Of a DNA stretch of 64,000 nucleotides, positions 9,252 to 20,034 are shown piece after piece. Under the pieces are notes generated by a model that saw only the letters and a program-made list of their open reading frames with translations, was not told where the DNA came from and did not search any database. The stretch is from Schizochytrium sp. TIO01. Taxonomy: Eukaryota; Sar; Bigyra; Thraustochytrida; Thraustochytriidae. Position numbers and translations under genes: made by a program. Location: the NCBI GenBank assembly GCA_004764695.1, contig SMSO01000031.1, positions 2,031,048 through 2,095,047 on the forward strand. Direction: 5' to 3'. Position 1 is the first letter of the stretch. Every line of letters starts with the position of its first letter.

Positions 9252-10235
9252 TTATGCGGACTCGGCCTTCTCCATCTCTTCCTGAACAATGGCAAGGTCA
9301 CGCTGACCACCAACGAAGATAGGCACACGCTGGTGCACGGAGGTGGGAACAATGTCGAGGATGCGTTGTCCCTTGCCGGCAATAGAGATACCTCCAGCGT
9401 TCTCAATGATCATGGACATTGGGTTGGCTTCGTAGAGAAGACGGAGCTTGGGGCCAGGTGCGGCGGGGTACATAAAGATACCGTTGTAGAGAAGGGTGCG
9501 GTGAAGGTCAGAAACCATGGATCCTACATAACGTGCGGAGTAGGAGCTGTCCTTGAACCTTGCGACGAGCGCCTTGACTGCGGAATCGAAGTGTTTTCCG
9601 TTACCCTCGTTAATGGAGAAGATCTTCTTGCCGGGGCTCGGGATCTTCATGTCGCGGGCGGTGAGCACGAACTCACCAACAGACGGGTCGAGCGTGAAGA
9701 GGTGGACACCCTTGCCAAAGGTAAGCACAATTTGGGTGGAGGATCCGTACATGCAGTACAGAGCCGCCTCGAGGTCCTTACCGGGTCTCAGGGCGTCCTC
9801 CACAGTGGGCTCAGCATCGGGGTCCTCACGGCGGTAGATACTGACGATGGAGCCGGTGGACACGTTACAGTCGATGTTGCTGGAGCCATCAAGAGGATCA
9901 AAGCATACGCAGTACTTGCCCTTGCCGAGGATGATAGGCTCCTCGACCTCCTCACTGACGAGGATGGCGGCCTTTGTGCAGCTGCGGAGGGCGCTCACGA
10001 AGCTGTCGTGGGCAATGATATCGAGCTTCTTCACCTCCTCACCCTGGACGTTCACGCTGCCTTCCATGCCGTAGAGGTTCATGATGCCAGCCTTGCGCAC
10101 GGCGCTTGAGACGGCCTTGCATGCGAGCGCAATGGCGTTCACAAGGATTGAAAAGTCTCCAGTGGCCTCCTCATGGCTCTGCTGGAGGCTCAGAATGAAC
10201 CCAGTGAGGGTCTCGAGCTCATGGTTCATATCCAT
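9252..10235 (-). CDS. FBP1: Fructose-1,6-bisphosphatase, class I
   Basis: It hydrolyses fructose 1,6-bisphosphate to fructose 6-phosphate, the committed step of gluconeogenesis. The 327-aa length fits the class I family. The metal-binding core CFDPLDGSSNIDC is intact, as are GSMVSDLHRTLLYNG and the ENAGG motif near the C-terminus. The AMP-site residues equivalent to mammalian K112/Y113 (GKYCVCFD) and R140 (SIYRRE) are kept, and the N-terminal loop reads ATGDFS where mammals have GTGELT, so AMP inhibition is plausible. The redox-regulated cysteine insertion of chloroplast enzymes is absent and there is no obvious targeting peptide, so a cytosolic enzyme is inferred. The ATG at 10235 is the first in its frame; an in-frame (GCA)8 tract lies just upstream without any ATG. 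Confidence 0.95.
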   Translation of the reverse strand: MDMNHELETLTGFILSLQQSHEEATGDFSILVNAIALACKAVSSAVRKAGIMNLYGMEGSVNVQGEEVKKLDIIAHDSFVSALRSCTKAAILVSEEVEEPIILGKGKYCVCFDPLDGSSNIDCNVSTGSIVSIYRREDPDAEPTVEDALRPGKDLEAALYCMYGSSTQIVLTFGKGVHLFTLDPSVGEFVLTARDMKIPSPGKKIFSINEGNGKHFDSAVKALVARFKDSSYSARYVGSMVSDLHRTLLYNGIFMYPAAPGPKLRLLYEANPMSMIIENAGGISIAGKGQRILDIVPTSVHQRVPIFVGGQRDLAIVQEEMEKAESA

Positions 10236-10240
10236 CTTGA

Positions 10241-10266
10241 CTGCTGCTGCTGCTGCTGCTGCTGCG
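10241..10266 (-). repeat. (GCA)8 tract abutting the FBPase start
   Basis: Read on the minus strand, eight GCA triplets lie two codons upstream of the FBPase ATG and in its frame. The frame hits a TAG at 10293-10295 with no intervening ATG, so the tract is 5' UTR unless a non-AUG start is used, which would add a poly-Ala stretch. Confidence 0.75.
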
Positions 10267-10409
10267 GCTGAGGCTGAGGCTGCTCTTCCTTGCTATACGT
10301 GATCTGTGCGATGAGGGTGTCTCGGTCAAGATTCGCGAGCGTCGTGTTAGGTATTTGCTGGTCCCAGCACCGGGCTTCGATCGACTCACTGTCTCAATCG
10401 TTGATCGAT

Positions 10410-10484
10410 AAATAATCAAACAAACAAACAAACAAATAAATAAATAAACAAACAAACAAACAAAATCTATCTATCTATATCTAA
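10410..10484. repeat. (CAAA)n/(TAAA)n/(CTAT)n compound microsatellite
   Basis: Alternating CAAA and TAAA tetranucleotides are followed by CTAT repeats, upstream of FBPase. Confidence 0.85.
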
Positions 10485-10782
10485 CTATCAAACAACTAAA
10501 CAGATATATTTTTTCTCTCTCGCTGGCAAAGATCGTCCACTATCAGTCATTACTAATCAATCGCTATCAACCATTACTGGTCAACACTTATACAGCATCG
10601 ATAAAATGATCAATATAGCACTACAGTGCTTTCTTTCAAAGCATCATTATTATCCCTCATCGGTTCCAAAAGAAGCTTCAAAACTCGTAAAGAAAGGAAC
10701 GCAGCGAATAGGAACAACACTGCTTTTATCGTCGCTGTTCTTCTCGCTCACTCTTGAAGTGCCTCTTTCCAGTGAAACACCA

Positions 10783-10949
<167 letters not shown>

Positions 10950-11310
10950 TCCGTATACTACTATATAGCAAGAAACTACCTCCAACTTAATATAATCCTA
11001 ACACCACTACTACTGCACTATATCAAAGGTACATTCAATTTATAAATTACAAAATAAAATAAAAACACTAGTACACTGTATATATAATGTACCTATAATC
11101 GCACAATTAATTGTTAGTAGAATATCCAAAAGTAGCAGAAATGCGGAGTCAATCGTCTTCGCGCCTTCTCTCCTGAGCTCAATATAGCTGCGCAGAGGTT
11201 CCTCTCTAAGCGCGGAAGCGCCTCGAACCTTCTCACTCTGTAGTCATTACGCCGGCTTTCCCTCCTGTCATGCGCCTACGAATCAAAGCCGCGTGTTTTC
11301 AGAACAGCTT

Positions 11311-11446
<136 letters not shown>

Positions 11447-11697
11447 TGTAGAAAATGTCTGTTTAAAAAAAAATGTTTAAAAAGTTATTAAAATGTAAAA
11501 GATGTAATTAAAATGATCATGACATTGTTGCAGTCTATGATCGACGATGGGTTGACAGTGAGTAAATTGCTGCTGACGGCGAGGCTGACGGCAGCGATGA
11601 CGCTGCTTAATGATGACCAGCAGAAACGCGCGTCGCCGAGTGCTCTCTCTCGATCTTTCTTTGGGCTGCTTTCAAAGCCTCGCAGGGATCATCCACC

Positions 11698-11698
11698 C

Positions 11699-11729
<31 letters not shown>
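11698..11729. repeat. (CAAT)n microsatellite
   Basis: Seven to eight CAAT units, the reverse-strand version of the GATT array 750 bp upstream. Confidence 0.9.
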
Positions 11730-11730
<1 letters not shown>

Positions 11731-13258
11731 ATCTCCAAGATCTTCAATCTTTCCGCATCTCTTCCTCATGGTTTCGAGGCGCTTCTTCTTCCTCTGTCCT
11801 GCCTCTTTCTTTCTTTTTTTTATTTTACCTCCTACCGTGTTACCTAACCACGCACTAGCATCGCGGGGTTTTCACTTGCAGAAATATTTTATTTTATATA
11901 TATTTTAAAATAAGTACATTCACTACTAGTACTACTTATAGCCGCCGCTAGAAGACCCCCACGCTCTGTCCTCACTCCGCTTTTCCTTTTGCCTTTAAAA
12001 CCTTTAAAACCTTCAAAGGCTGTGGAACATTCGGAACAAAGCGTGGGCCCCTAGTATCTCCTAATTGGGGGTGAATTAGTGGAACATGTGGGCCTTACTA
12101 AACTGCGGGTAAGTTATAGATCATGCAAAAGGCAGAGAACGGGAGAACGGCGCTTCCGCTGAGGCTCGGCTGAGCTTGATTGCAAATAAGAGCCTGAGGT
12201 CTCCGCGACGCGACGATGGATGGCAAATTTAGTACAACCCCCAATGCTCTCGAGGCCATTTATTCACGTCCACCCACCCATCCACATGCGTTTGCATTGA
12301 CTGTTTTTCTGGAGACACTCGCATTCTGCATTCGCATTTTCAAGACCAAGTTGAAGTTCATTCCGTGTGCCGGGTAATAGATCCATAGAGAACATTGCGG
12401 AAACTTGAGAACTTGGAATATCATGGCATAATTGGCCAAATGAGTGAGCGGAAACCTTGGCGCTTCGAGGTCGGCACCGTCAACGGCCATCATCAGAGCC
12501 GAAGTCATCGTAGTCAACAGCGTTCCACCTCCTTTGAAGAGCATGGCCACGACTCGTCTGAAAAGCAAATGGAAATGGACGAATAAATGCAATACCATTC
12601 ACAGGACATCTACAATTTGCACATAGCTTTATATAGCTCATTCATCATATGATTGTAAAGCAACTTTTTATTCGGCTGACATCATTCTTCAATTAAGAAT
12701 TAACATATATCCATTAATTCTCGAAAGCTTATTTATTCTATTTAAAAAGAAAAACATGATGGGATGACCCCTCCTTCCTTATCGCTTCTGTTACCGCTTA
12801 TCATATGCTTACTCCTATTTAAAAAACTTTAAAAACTAGAAAAAACAGAAACTTGATTAGCCAAATAATTGGAGGAGTAATAACACACTAACAAACCTCA
12901 ATACATATTTTAAAACAAAAACAACAAAGATAAAAGAAAACATTCATCCCTTTAACTTGTGCACACTCCCAGCTTGTCCCTTACCATGTACCTCATACCC
13001 TAATTCCTAACACCTCTCACCCTTGACATCTGTCCCCGCCTGGGCCTCATCCTGCTTCTCTGCGCCTCTTTCTGCTCGGGAATCGCAGTCCCATCCATCG
13101 TGGTTAAAGGCCAAACCAACATACAAACAAACAAGTCCGTCGATCTCTCCCGCGACCTCCTGAGATGAGGCCCACCGGCCCTCCTTAGCAGCTGCTTAAG
13201 CGCTCTTCGGCTTTGTTTGCGGCTCCCAACGGACAGTCTTCTGCCTTTGAGTGGGCGT

Positions 13259-13326
13259 CGTTCATTCATTCAATTCAATCAATTCATTCATTTCATTCAT
13301 TTCATTCATTTCATTCATTTCATTCT
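13259..13326. repeat. CATT array grading into a 9-bp CATTCATTT tandem repeat
   Basis: Short CATT/CAAT units pass into four tandem copies of the 9-mer CATTCATTT. Confidence 0.85.
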
Positions 13327-13623
13327 ATTGTTGCACGAAATTCACCTTTTTCGTCATTTCTCCTTCCTTTTAGACCACAGATTCGCACATCCTCCTTAAC
13401 ACAGCCCATACCCCTTCGTCTTAGCCACAGCCACAGCGGCACTTTAAGGTGCCACCGTGCGGCCTTTATTTCACCTTCGCCTTCCTTCCTGCAAGCCCTT
13501 CTTCAAGCTCTATACAAAAAGTTCCTTTGTAAACCCCTACTATCGGCTGGTGAAGATAAGATGGTCCATGTAAAGGGGGCACAAGGGAATTTTTTGAGCA
13601 ATTGAAAAGCGCTGCTTAGTTCC

Positions 13624-13632
13624 TATAAAAGG
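13624..13632 (+). promoter_or_regulatory. Candidate TATA box
   Basis: TATAAAAGG stands at the edge of a GC-rich island (13.65-13.80 kb). Downstream at 13792 an ATG follows a CACG context and, after 11 coding bases, meets GTAGGT, a good 5' splice-site match. A pyrimidine/TTG tract ending TTTTCTGCGTAG (near 13935) resembles an acceptor. Joining them gives only a ~10-codon peptide, so this may be a promoter of a non-coding or mostly intronic gene. Confidence 0.3.
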
Positions 13633-13893
13633 CAACTGGAGAAGACACGAAGAGGCGCGAATGGCTGACTTTGGGTGGAGGACGGGGAGTAGCTAGCTCC
13701 TTGGAGGCCGAGGAGGCCCTCCCCCGGGCCTGCCCTGGACCCCGCGTAGGGCTAGCTAGCTAGCTATCCTGCCAGCTGCCCAAGCATCACGATGGACTCG
13801 CGGTAGGTTCCAAGGTTCTCTCGCTCTGTTTGTTGATCTTTATTTTCATTTTATCTACTGTAAAGAAGAGTTGAGTTTCGTTTAGACGTTCTT

Positions 13894-13920
13894 ATTGTTG
13901 TTGTTGTTGCTGTTGTTGTT
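13894..13920. repeat. (TTG)n microsatellite
   Basis: TTG triplets with one TGC interruption. Confidence 0.8.
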
Positions 13921-16900
13921 CTTTTCTGCGTAGTAGCAGTTGGTTAGTCAATGTGTAACTAGCCTATGGAAGGTAGTAATTGGCATGTGGAACAGAACAC
14001 TGTTGTTGATTGAATGTAAAAAGAAATGGGAGTGCTCCAGAACCGCGTTTGGGAGATGTGCAACGCGACGAAGGGGTGAAGAACTGATAGAGCTGGGATA
14101 CGTATGACAGTGTGTAGCGATGGGAGCGGACATGCAGTAAAGGATTAGCTAAAATATTGAGTGAGCAAGCATCGATGGGGAAGTGCGATGCCTTCGGGCA
14201 GTAGTAATAACGAGGTTTGTGCTGTTTGCTCATTACAAAAGAAAGCCTAGTTCCTTAAGGCTTCAAATTGCTCAGACGTGTAGGTCCCTCTAACAAGACC
14301 TTTGGCACCGCGGGAAGCCCGAATTTTATTTTGTTGGATTTATAGAACGTATCCGTGATGGAGCTCAATCTCAATCTTTATTTATAAATTCGCAGCATCT
14401 TCTGTAAGACATAGTTGGTTCACAGTTTGAACCTGGTGATTTACTTAGCTTGGATGGACCCGCGCCAAAATATGGAGCTGGGATTCACTCACACAACTTT
14501 CTGTGGATTTGCACACATGACTCGACAGTTGAAGATCTATAAGCGATATATTTGACGATATCGTTGATCATGTATGTCAATCTATGTTTTTCATGAACAT
14601 AGCAATGCCACATATGCTCTCCAATCTCGCTTCTCAATCCGAGAAGTTTGATCAATCTGAGAGAGGGTCACGAAGGGATGAGGACAAGCACCTTGCATTA
14701 GAAATGGAGATACGACATAAAATGTAAATTTATGGTTTGAGAATAAATAGAAATATCTTAAGATAATCTTGTCTAATTTTGTAAGGATGCCCAAATAGAA
14801 AATAACTCGAAACATACACTGCTCAACCTTGTTACCACATTTACATTAGTATACTTTGTAAGATGAATCAGTGTGGCATTTGAAGTAATGCTCTACATAT
14901 CATAGGTGGCTCCTGAAGATGAAGAAAGAATTCCATAACGCATTGGAATTTTCTATGTACTTGAGACACGATGGAACTGAAAAGATATCGCACACTACGT
15001 CATCTTCTAAGTCATTTCTGGAAACACTTCGAGGTTCGCGCTAACTTACGATCGTTGGAAATGTAGCATCAACTTACTTCGAAGAAGTAAGCACATGCAG
15101 ATTTAGTTTTTCTAAAATGTTTCAAGATTTGATGCAAGCTAAGAGTTTGGCAATTCAGAAGCAAACGAAAACATCATTACAACAACCTGAATGTAAATTG
15201 GCGGCAGAAGCCATATGAGTATTTAATATTTTCACACAAAGGATAATCAACTGTTCTATGAATAATTAATTGATCATTAATAAGCAGAACGATATTCGTC
15301 TGCAAATCACCCATATAATCCAATGTGTGGCAGAAGCCAAGTGCTCCAATTGTTCAAAAGAAATATTCTTGCTTTCTATGCCTCAAATAGTAGCAATGCT
15401 CCATATGTCTTGTCCCGCATCTTTATTATCAGTCAAATCGGAGTAATCTTTGGAAAATAAAAGTCAAAGCAAAACAGGAAAAAACATCCAGGCACCTGGG
15501 GAGGTTTTTATCTCTCAACTTCTTAAACATCATTACGATGGTAGGCTGCCAACCTGTGATGCTCTTCTATCTGATTTACACTTCTTTTTTCTTTTTTCTC
15601 TTAAAAATAAAAATAAAATAAATTTATGTCTATGGTATAGTTGCATAGAATTATAGTTATGCTTCAAATCTTTTTCTTTTTCTTTTTCTTTAGTCATAAT
15701 TTTAACTTTAATCACAAAATCATTGTTTTCTGAGCAGTGACGAGGCAGGCAAGTTCCAAGACGTACCTACGTATGCCACCAGGAACTAAAAGACGATCAA
15801 ACTGCGAACGAAGATAAAGGCGAATAGCGAGGATAGACCCGCTCTTAGACTGATGTAATACCAATACAAAAAGAAGGCTTCGAGCGTCTCTTCACTGACG
15901 TATTTGTGCTTAGATTGATGCCCTCTAGAAAATAATAGGCAAGTGTACCGAAGCGAAAACAGCAGCAAAGCAAAGCAAAACAAAACAAATTAATTTGCAA
16001 ACCATGGTATTACAATCTAAAGGCTCTCGATATAACCGCGGATGACATCGAAATAAACCGTGGGACTGTCGGCCTGATCCTCACCTCGAGTTCCTCTGAA
16101 GATCCTAAAGAAAGTCAGCTTCTCTGAATTTTGGTATGCAGATTTGGTCTGGGTCTTGGTCTTAAAGGTAAGAAAACATGGGAACGCGTCACCCTCGAGG
16201 AAGACAACGCGATGCTTCAGGTGGGTAAACCAGACACGTGCGTGACTTTGAAGTGCATGAGTAGGCCTCATGCAAAAAGAGCATTGAGTCTCTCAGCCAG
16301 CGAAATCGCGAACTTGCGTGGGTAGAACTGCTCTAAGGCAAATTGTGCATCAATATACTTGCTTGCAGAACCGATGTAGAAAAGGCCCCGGACATTGCTC
16401 TCCACAACTAGCATGTTCTGAGGAACTCGCAGAAGCTCTAACTTTGCAGTTCCAAAAGACAGCATTCTTGCGATATATTGGACCTGGCTTCGAGCAGATA
16501 GTTTACAACTTTTCGCGAAAACTCGAGCCCATGCCTTCATCGTACTATGCACTCTATAGAGGGACTGACACCAGCAAGATAATCAACTCATGCGATCTCG
16601 CCGGGTGAGGGGCTACTTTGTCAGAGTGATTATGTTGTTGTCGTGTGAACCAGCGCAGTGAATCATTGCAATCCCAGAACCGAGAGAGAAGAAGAATATA
16701 CTCAAAGGAATATAACTTTAAGTGTGCTCTCGAACGGAAGCTCTCTGTCTTGGCTTGCTTGCCTCGTCGCCTTAAAAAATGGCTGGCTGTTCTCTCATTC
16801 AGAATCAATTTGGTGTCGCCCTTGAATACATGCACTCATGCTCAGAGAGTTTTTTTTGCACTTTCTCCCCGTGCTCTTCTTGATGACGAGTTCATAAGAG

Positions 16901-17418
16901 CGTTATCGAGAACCGTTTGGGAAATCATTAGGCTCTCGAACACCAGCTATCTCCATGAGTGAGGATTTAAAGGTACTGCAATTTGTAATACCCCACAACT
17001 ACCTATATATATTAACTTGGGAGCCCGACTCAGGTGAGTGTGCCTTTAAGACACTGATGCGAGTCACTTCTTAAGATGTTCTCTTATTTAGATTTGTGAT
17101 TTTTTAACTCAGGAGGAGAGGTTGATACATTAAAATTACAACTATGTTTGTTCATGGGAAGGGATTGCAAGGATGGGCTAGTTCATGGATCTGTAAGCAC
17201 GGGTCAACAGTAGCAAAACCAAGTGAGCAATGTACATTAAACATTTAATCACGTTCAGAATAATGCTCGCAAGTCTGAGAATGTCAATATCAAGTGTGTA
17301 CTTACCCAAGTGAAGACGATTCTTACCCCGAGCAGAAATTGAGAAGATCCTTTGGGACTTGATGATTAAATTATAAGTTTTCATTTTAAATATATCCAGG
17401 AAAAGGTTTAAAACAAAC

Positions 17419-19473
17419 TCAGAGTCTGCCTTCCAGCATTGTACTCCCTGAAGTAGCAGTGGCAGTGAAAAGATTACCAGCAGCCAGAATATTCTGAGGG
17501 TCCATGATCTTCTTGATCGCATGCAAAAGCTCACGCTGAGCAGACGAGGTCACCTGTTGGTAAAACGGCAAACGAACCTTACCTACGCCATGATGATGTG
17601 ATAGACTTCCACCTGCACGCAAAACCTCCTCGCGGGCACTATCCTCAATACGAGAAAACACCTCAATAGGAGTGCTCAATGATGCGATATCGTTCACGTT
17701 TATTCCAAAGTAGAAATACATCGCACAGCATGTATCGTACGTTTGTGTAATACGGCCGCCCACCAGAGGCGCTGCCACTAACCCAGCAGCCCCTGCCTCC
17801 ACTCGAATTCGCTCACATACTCGGTCATAAAGCTGAGAGACTTGTGACCATGGAACTGTAGTTTCAAAGGACTCAGAGATGAATCCAAAGTCTAAGCCAA
17901 AGTCGCGAAGATAAGCAATCATCCAAGTCAAGTTATAACCACGGTGTGCACTCTCCGCACCGGCACGGATTCCACCATAGCGCTTACAAATGCTATCAAC
18001 TTGCCGCATAGACTCACGCACTTGAGCAGCATCGTACCCTTCGAACAAAAGAGTCATTGCGCACATGTGGTCAGGGTCTAGCTTGTGGTACTCTAATACA
18101 TAGAATTTCTTGGCTTTATCAATCAAAGAGCTTATTTTCCCTGGTGGAGTAGGGCCCTTCAAAGCTTGGCCCATTTTAAATTGTGCGTTATCCATTAGAC
18201 GCACACTCGATGGTGCGGCTCGCAAAAGAGCAATCTCCCGCATAGCGCCCTGACCATCACGAAAACTTCCAAATACATAAGAATCAAAAAGTTTCTGGCT
18301 TGGCCTGAGACGCAAGCGTACCACTATTTCTGTCACTACTCCAAGAACACCCTCTGACCCAATAGCAAGCTTGACGGGGTCAGGGCCAATAGAATCACGC
18401 TCGAAGACTGACTCACGAGTCAAGGTTCCCATCCCTGGAGTCACCAGCTTAATATTAAGGACGATGTCCTCAATGTTTCCGTAGGTATTTTTTTTCATGC
18501 CTGATGATTTCGTTGCGACCCAACCACCTAAGGTGCTGAATTCCAGGCTATCAGGTTCATGGCCCAGAGTAAGACCTAGCCGCCCAAGCTTCTCTTCAAT
18601 ATCTCTGCCATAGGCTCCAGCCTCGATACATGCAGACATGTTGTTTCGGTCCACCCACAATATATTGTTCATTTTTCGCATGTCAAGGCTCACAATGCAA
18701 CGGCGATTAAGATTGTTCAGTGATCCATTGGCTTGTGGCACACGCAGTGCTTGCGTAACGCTGCTGCAACCACCAACAGGAACTAACACACAATCATGGT
18801 TTACAGCGGCCTTAACAACGGCCTCAACTGCTTCGTGCGACTTGGGAAACACAACCAGATCGGGAATTTGCCACGGGACGACTGGATCAAACCGTAAAGA
18901 ATAGATCTCTTGCACAGATTGACCATGGCTGCGGCGAACGCGCGTCATAAGATCCTCACTCACATCAACATCATTTCTGTCAATGAACTCATCAAGAAAA
19001 CCCTGGTTTTTCACAGACGCTGGGTATTTTTGTGGATCCGGACCAGATAAAGGTTCCGCTGGGTTTTCCAGGTCCAGGCCTAGCACAGACTCAGCCCAAT
19101 CTGCAAATTCTGGAAAATCTCGTTGACCTCGTGGGAAAATATCCAAGTATCGCTCACCCAAGAGCTTCACTGTCCCATCTTCGTCTACCCGCAAATTACA
19201 GTCCCTATAACCCCATCCATTCCAGCGAGTTTCTTCCTCACCATCATCCACAATATTTGGCTGTCGAGAATTTTTCCGGGGAGACAATTTCGATCCATTC
19301 ATTTCTGATCTGTTATGCAAAGGTTGTTGTTTATTTGACTCAGCATATTGCTCCATCAGGGCCTCCTCGAGCCATTTCCATTCATCTTCCTCGGCCGTAC
19401 TGCGCATCTTTACCTCCTTTAAGCCTTCAGCAGCTGTACTTGCATCTTCGTCATCCCCAACCCGAGACGCCAT
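17419..19473 (-). CDS. AGPS: Alkyldihydroxyacetonephosphate synthase
   Basis: This FAD enzyme exchanges the acyl chain of acyl-DHAP for a fatty alcohol, the ether-bond-forming step of ether lipid and plasmalogen synthesis, normally in peroxisomes. The 684-aa protein has the FAD-binding type 4 domain (PVGGCSSVTQAL near residue 230; EPDSLEFSTLGGWVATKSSG; MKKNTYGNIEDIV) and the substrate domain with MDNAQFKMGQALKG and the diagnostic histidine run SLSHHHGVGK near the C-terminus. The frame extends 11 codons upstream only to a TTG, so the ATG at 19473 is used. The human enzyme carries an N-terminal PTS2; none is evident here. The C-terminus ends GRL, a weak PTS1-like tripeptide. Residues ~1-100 are acidic and variable. 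It is divergently paired with the DyP-like gene. Confidence 0.93.
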   Translation of the reverse strand: MASRVGDDEDASTAAEGLKEVKMRSTAEEDEWKWLEEALMEQYAESNKQQPLHNRSEMNGSKLSPRKNSRQPNIVDDGEEETRWNGWGYRDCNLRVDEDGTVKLLGERYLDIFPRGQRDFPEFADWAESVLGLDLENPAEPLSGPDPQKYPASVKNQGFLDEFIDRNDVDVSEDLMTRVRRSHGQSVQEIYSLRFDPVVPWQIPDLVVFPKSHEAVEAVVKAAVNHDCVLVPVGGCSSVTQALRVPQANGSLNNLNRRCIVSLDMRKMNNILWVDRNNMSACIEAGAYGRDIEEKLGRLGLTLGHEPDSLEFSTLGGWVATKSSGMKKNTYGNIEDIVLNIKLVTPGMGTLTRESVFERDSIGPDPVKLAIGSEGVLGVVTEIVVRLRLRPSQKLFDSYVFGSFRDGQGAMREIALLRAAPSSVRLMDNAQFKMGQALKGPTPPGKISSLIDKAKKFYVLEYHKLDPDHMCAMTLLFEGYDAAQVRESMRQVDSICKRYGGIRAGAESAHRGYNLTWMIAYLRDFGLDFGFISESFETTVPWSQVSQLYDRVCERIRVEAGAAGLVAAPLVGGRITQTYDTCCAMYFYFGINVNDIASLSTPIEVFSRIEDSAREEVLRAGGSLSHHHGVGKVRLPFYQQVTSSAQRELLHAIKKIMDPQNILAAGNLFTATATSGSTMLEGRL

Positions 19474-20034
19474 ACCTGTGGCTCTTACCAGGCGCAAAAC
19501 GCCCAAAGCGATAAGAATCTATCTTCAAGAGTCCTGAGGTTTGTTTTAGCCCGATACTTGATCTCCAGCAGCCTCCTATGCGTCTTTGATCGCGTTTTCG
19601 TCACTTCTACGAACGAGGCCAGCGTGGTCCCCCGCGGCGGCGCATCTACTTTTGCTGCACTTTCTGCAGCAAAATAAAGGTCCCTGTCCTACAAAAAGGG
19701 ACTGAGTGCCTCCCCCTATTACGCCCTAATTGGTTCGTCGATGAGGGGCCGATTCTAGTATCTGCTAAGGAGGCCTTAACGATGGGAAAGGCCTGTTCGT
19801 TTCGTATGTCTCTTGAATTGTGTGTTGATCCTTTCCTGATTGGGCTATCAAACTCCGATTGATCACGAGCTTGATCTTGGACTGCACGACGCCAGAGCCG
19901 CGGCGGTTCCTGGTTGTAAGAGATTTTCCCTGTACTCTTGTGAATTCCGCGGGCTGGAAAGGCTCCGGGAAACTGGGCTTTGGGTCTACTAAGAAGCTTG
20001 AGAAAGCGCTGTGGATCCAAGGAAGAAGGCCCAG
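19474..20034. promoter_or_regulatory. Bidirectional promoter region, AGPS and DyP-like genes
   Basis: This 561-bp gap separates two diverging starts (AGPS ATG at 19473, DyP-like ATG at 20035). It holds a perfect inverted repeat at 19650-19674 followed by ATAAAGG. No gene is seen in it. Confidence 0.6.
19650..19674. promoter_or_regulatory. Perfect 10-bp inverted repeat, candidate operator
   Basis: TTTTGCTGCA (19650-19659) and TGCAGCAAAA (19665-19674) are exact reverse complements separated by CTTTC. Centre-to-centre spacing of 15 bp suits a dimeric factor. Its mid-promoter location suggests co-regulation of the two flanking genes; this is an inference. Confidence 0.5.

Noticed and set aside
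9333-10109. 258-aa frame on the plus strand
   Set aside because: It is antisense to FBPase in a GC-rich gene; no family features, and the sense protein is certain.
12260-12626. Overlapping frames on both strands in a GC island
   Set aside because: No homology-like motifs; starts are mostly non-ATG.
13000-13269. 89-aa Arg-rich minus-strand frame
   Set aside because: Starts inside the CATT repeat and is Arg-rich by composition only.
13925-13960. tRNA A-box-like sequence (AGCAGTTGGTTAG)
   Set aside because: No matching T-arm GGTTCRA sequence at the required distance. No tRNA, rRNA or CRISPR array was found anywhere in the window.
16017-16962. Cluster of ~85-105-codon frames on both strands, two minus-strand frames overlapping by a few bases as if frameshifted
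   Set aside because: Most begin with GTG, no recognisable domain on either strand; a decayed gene is possible but unsupported.
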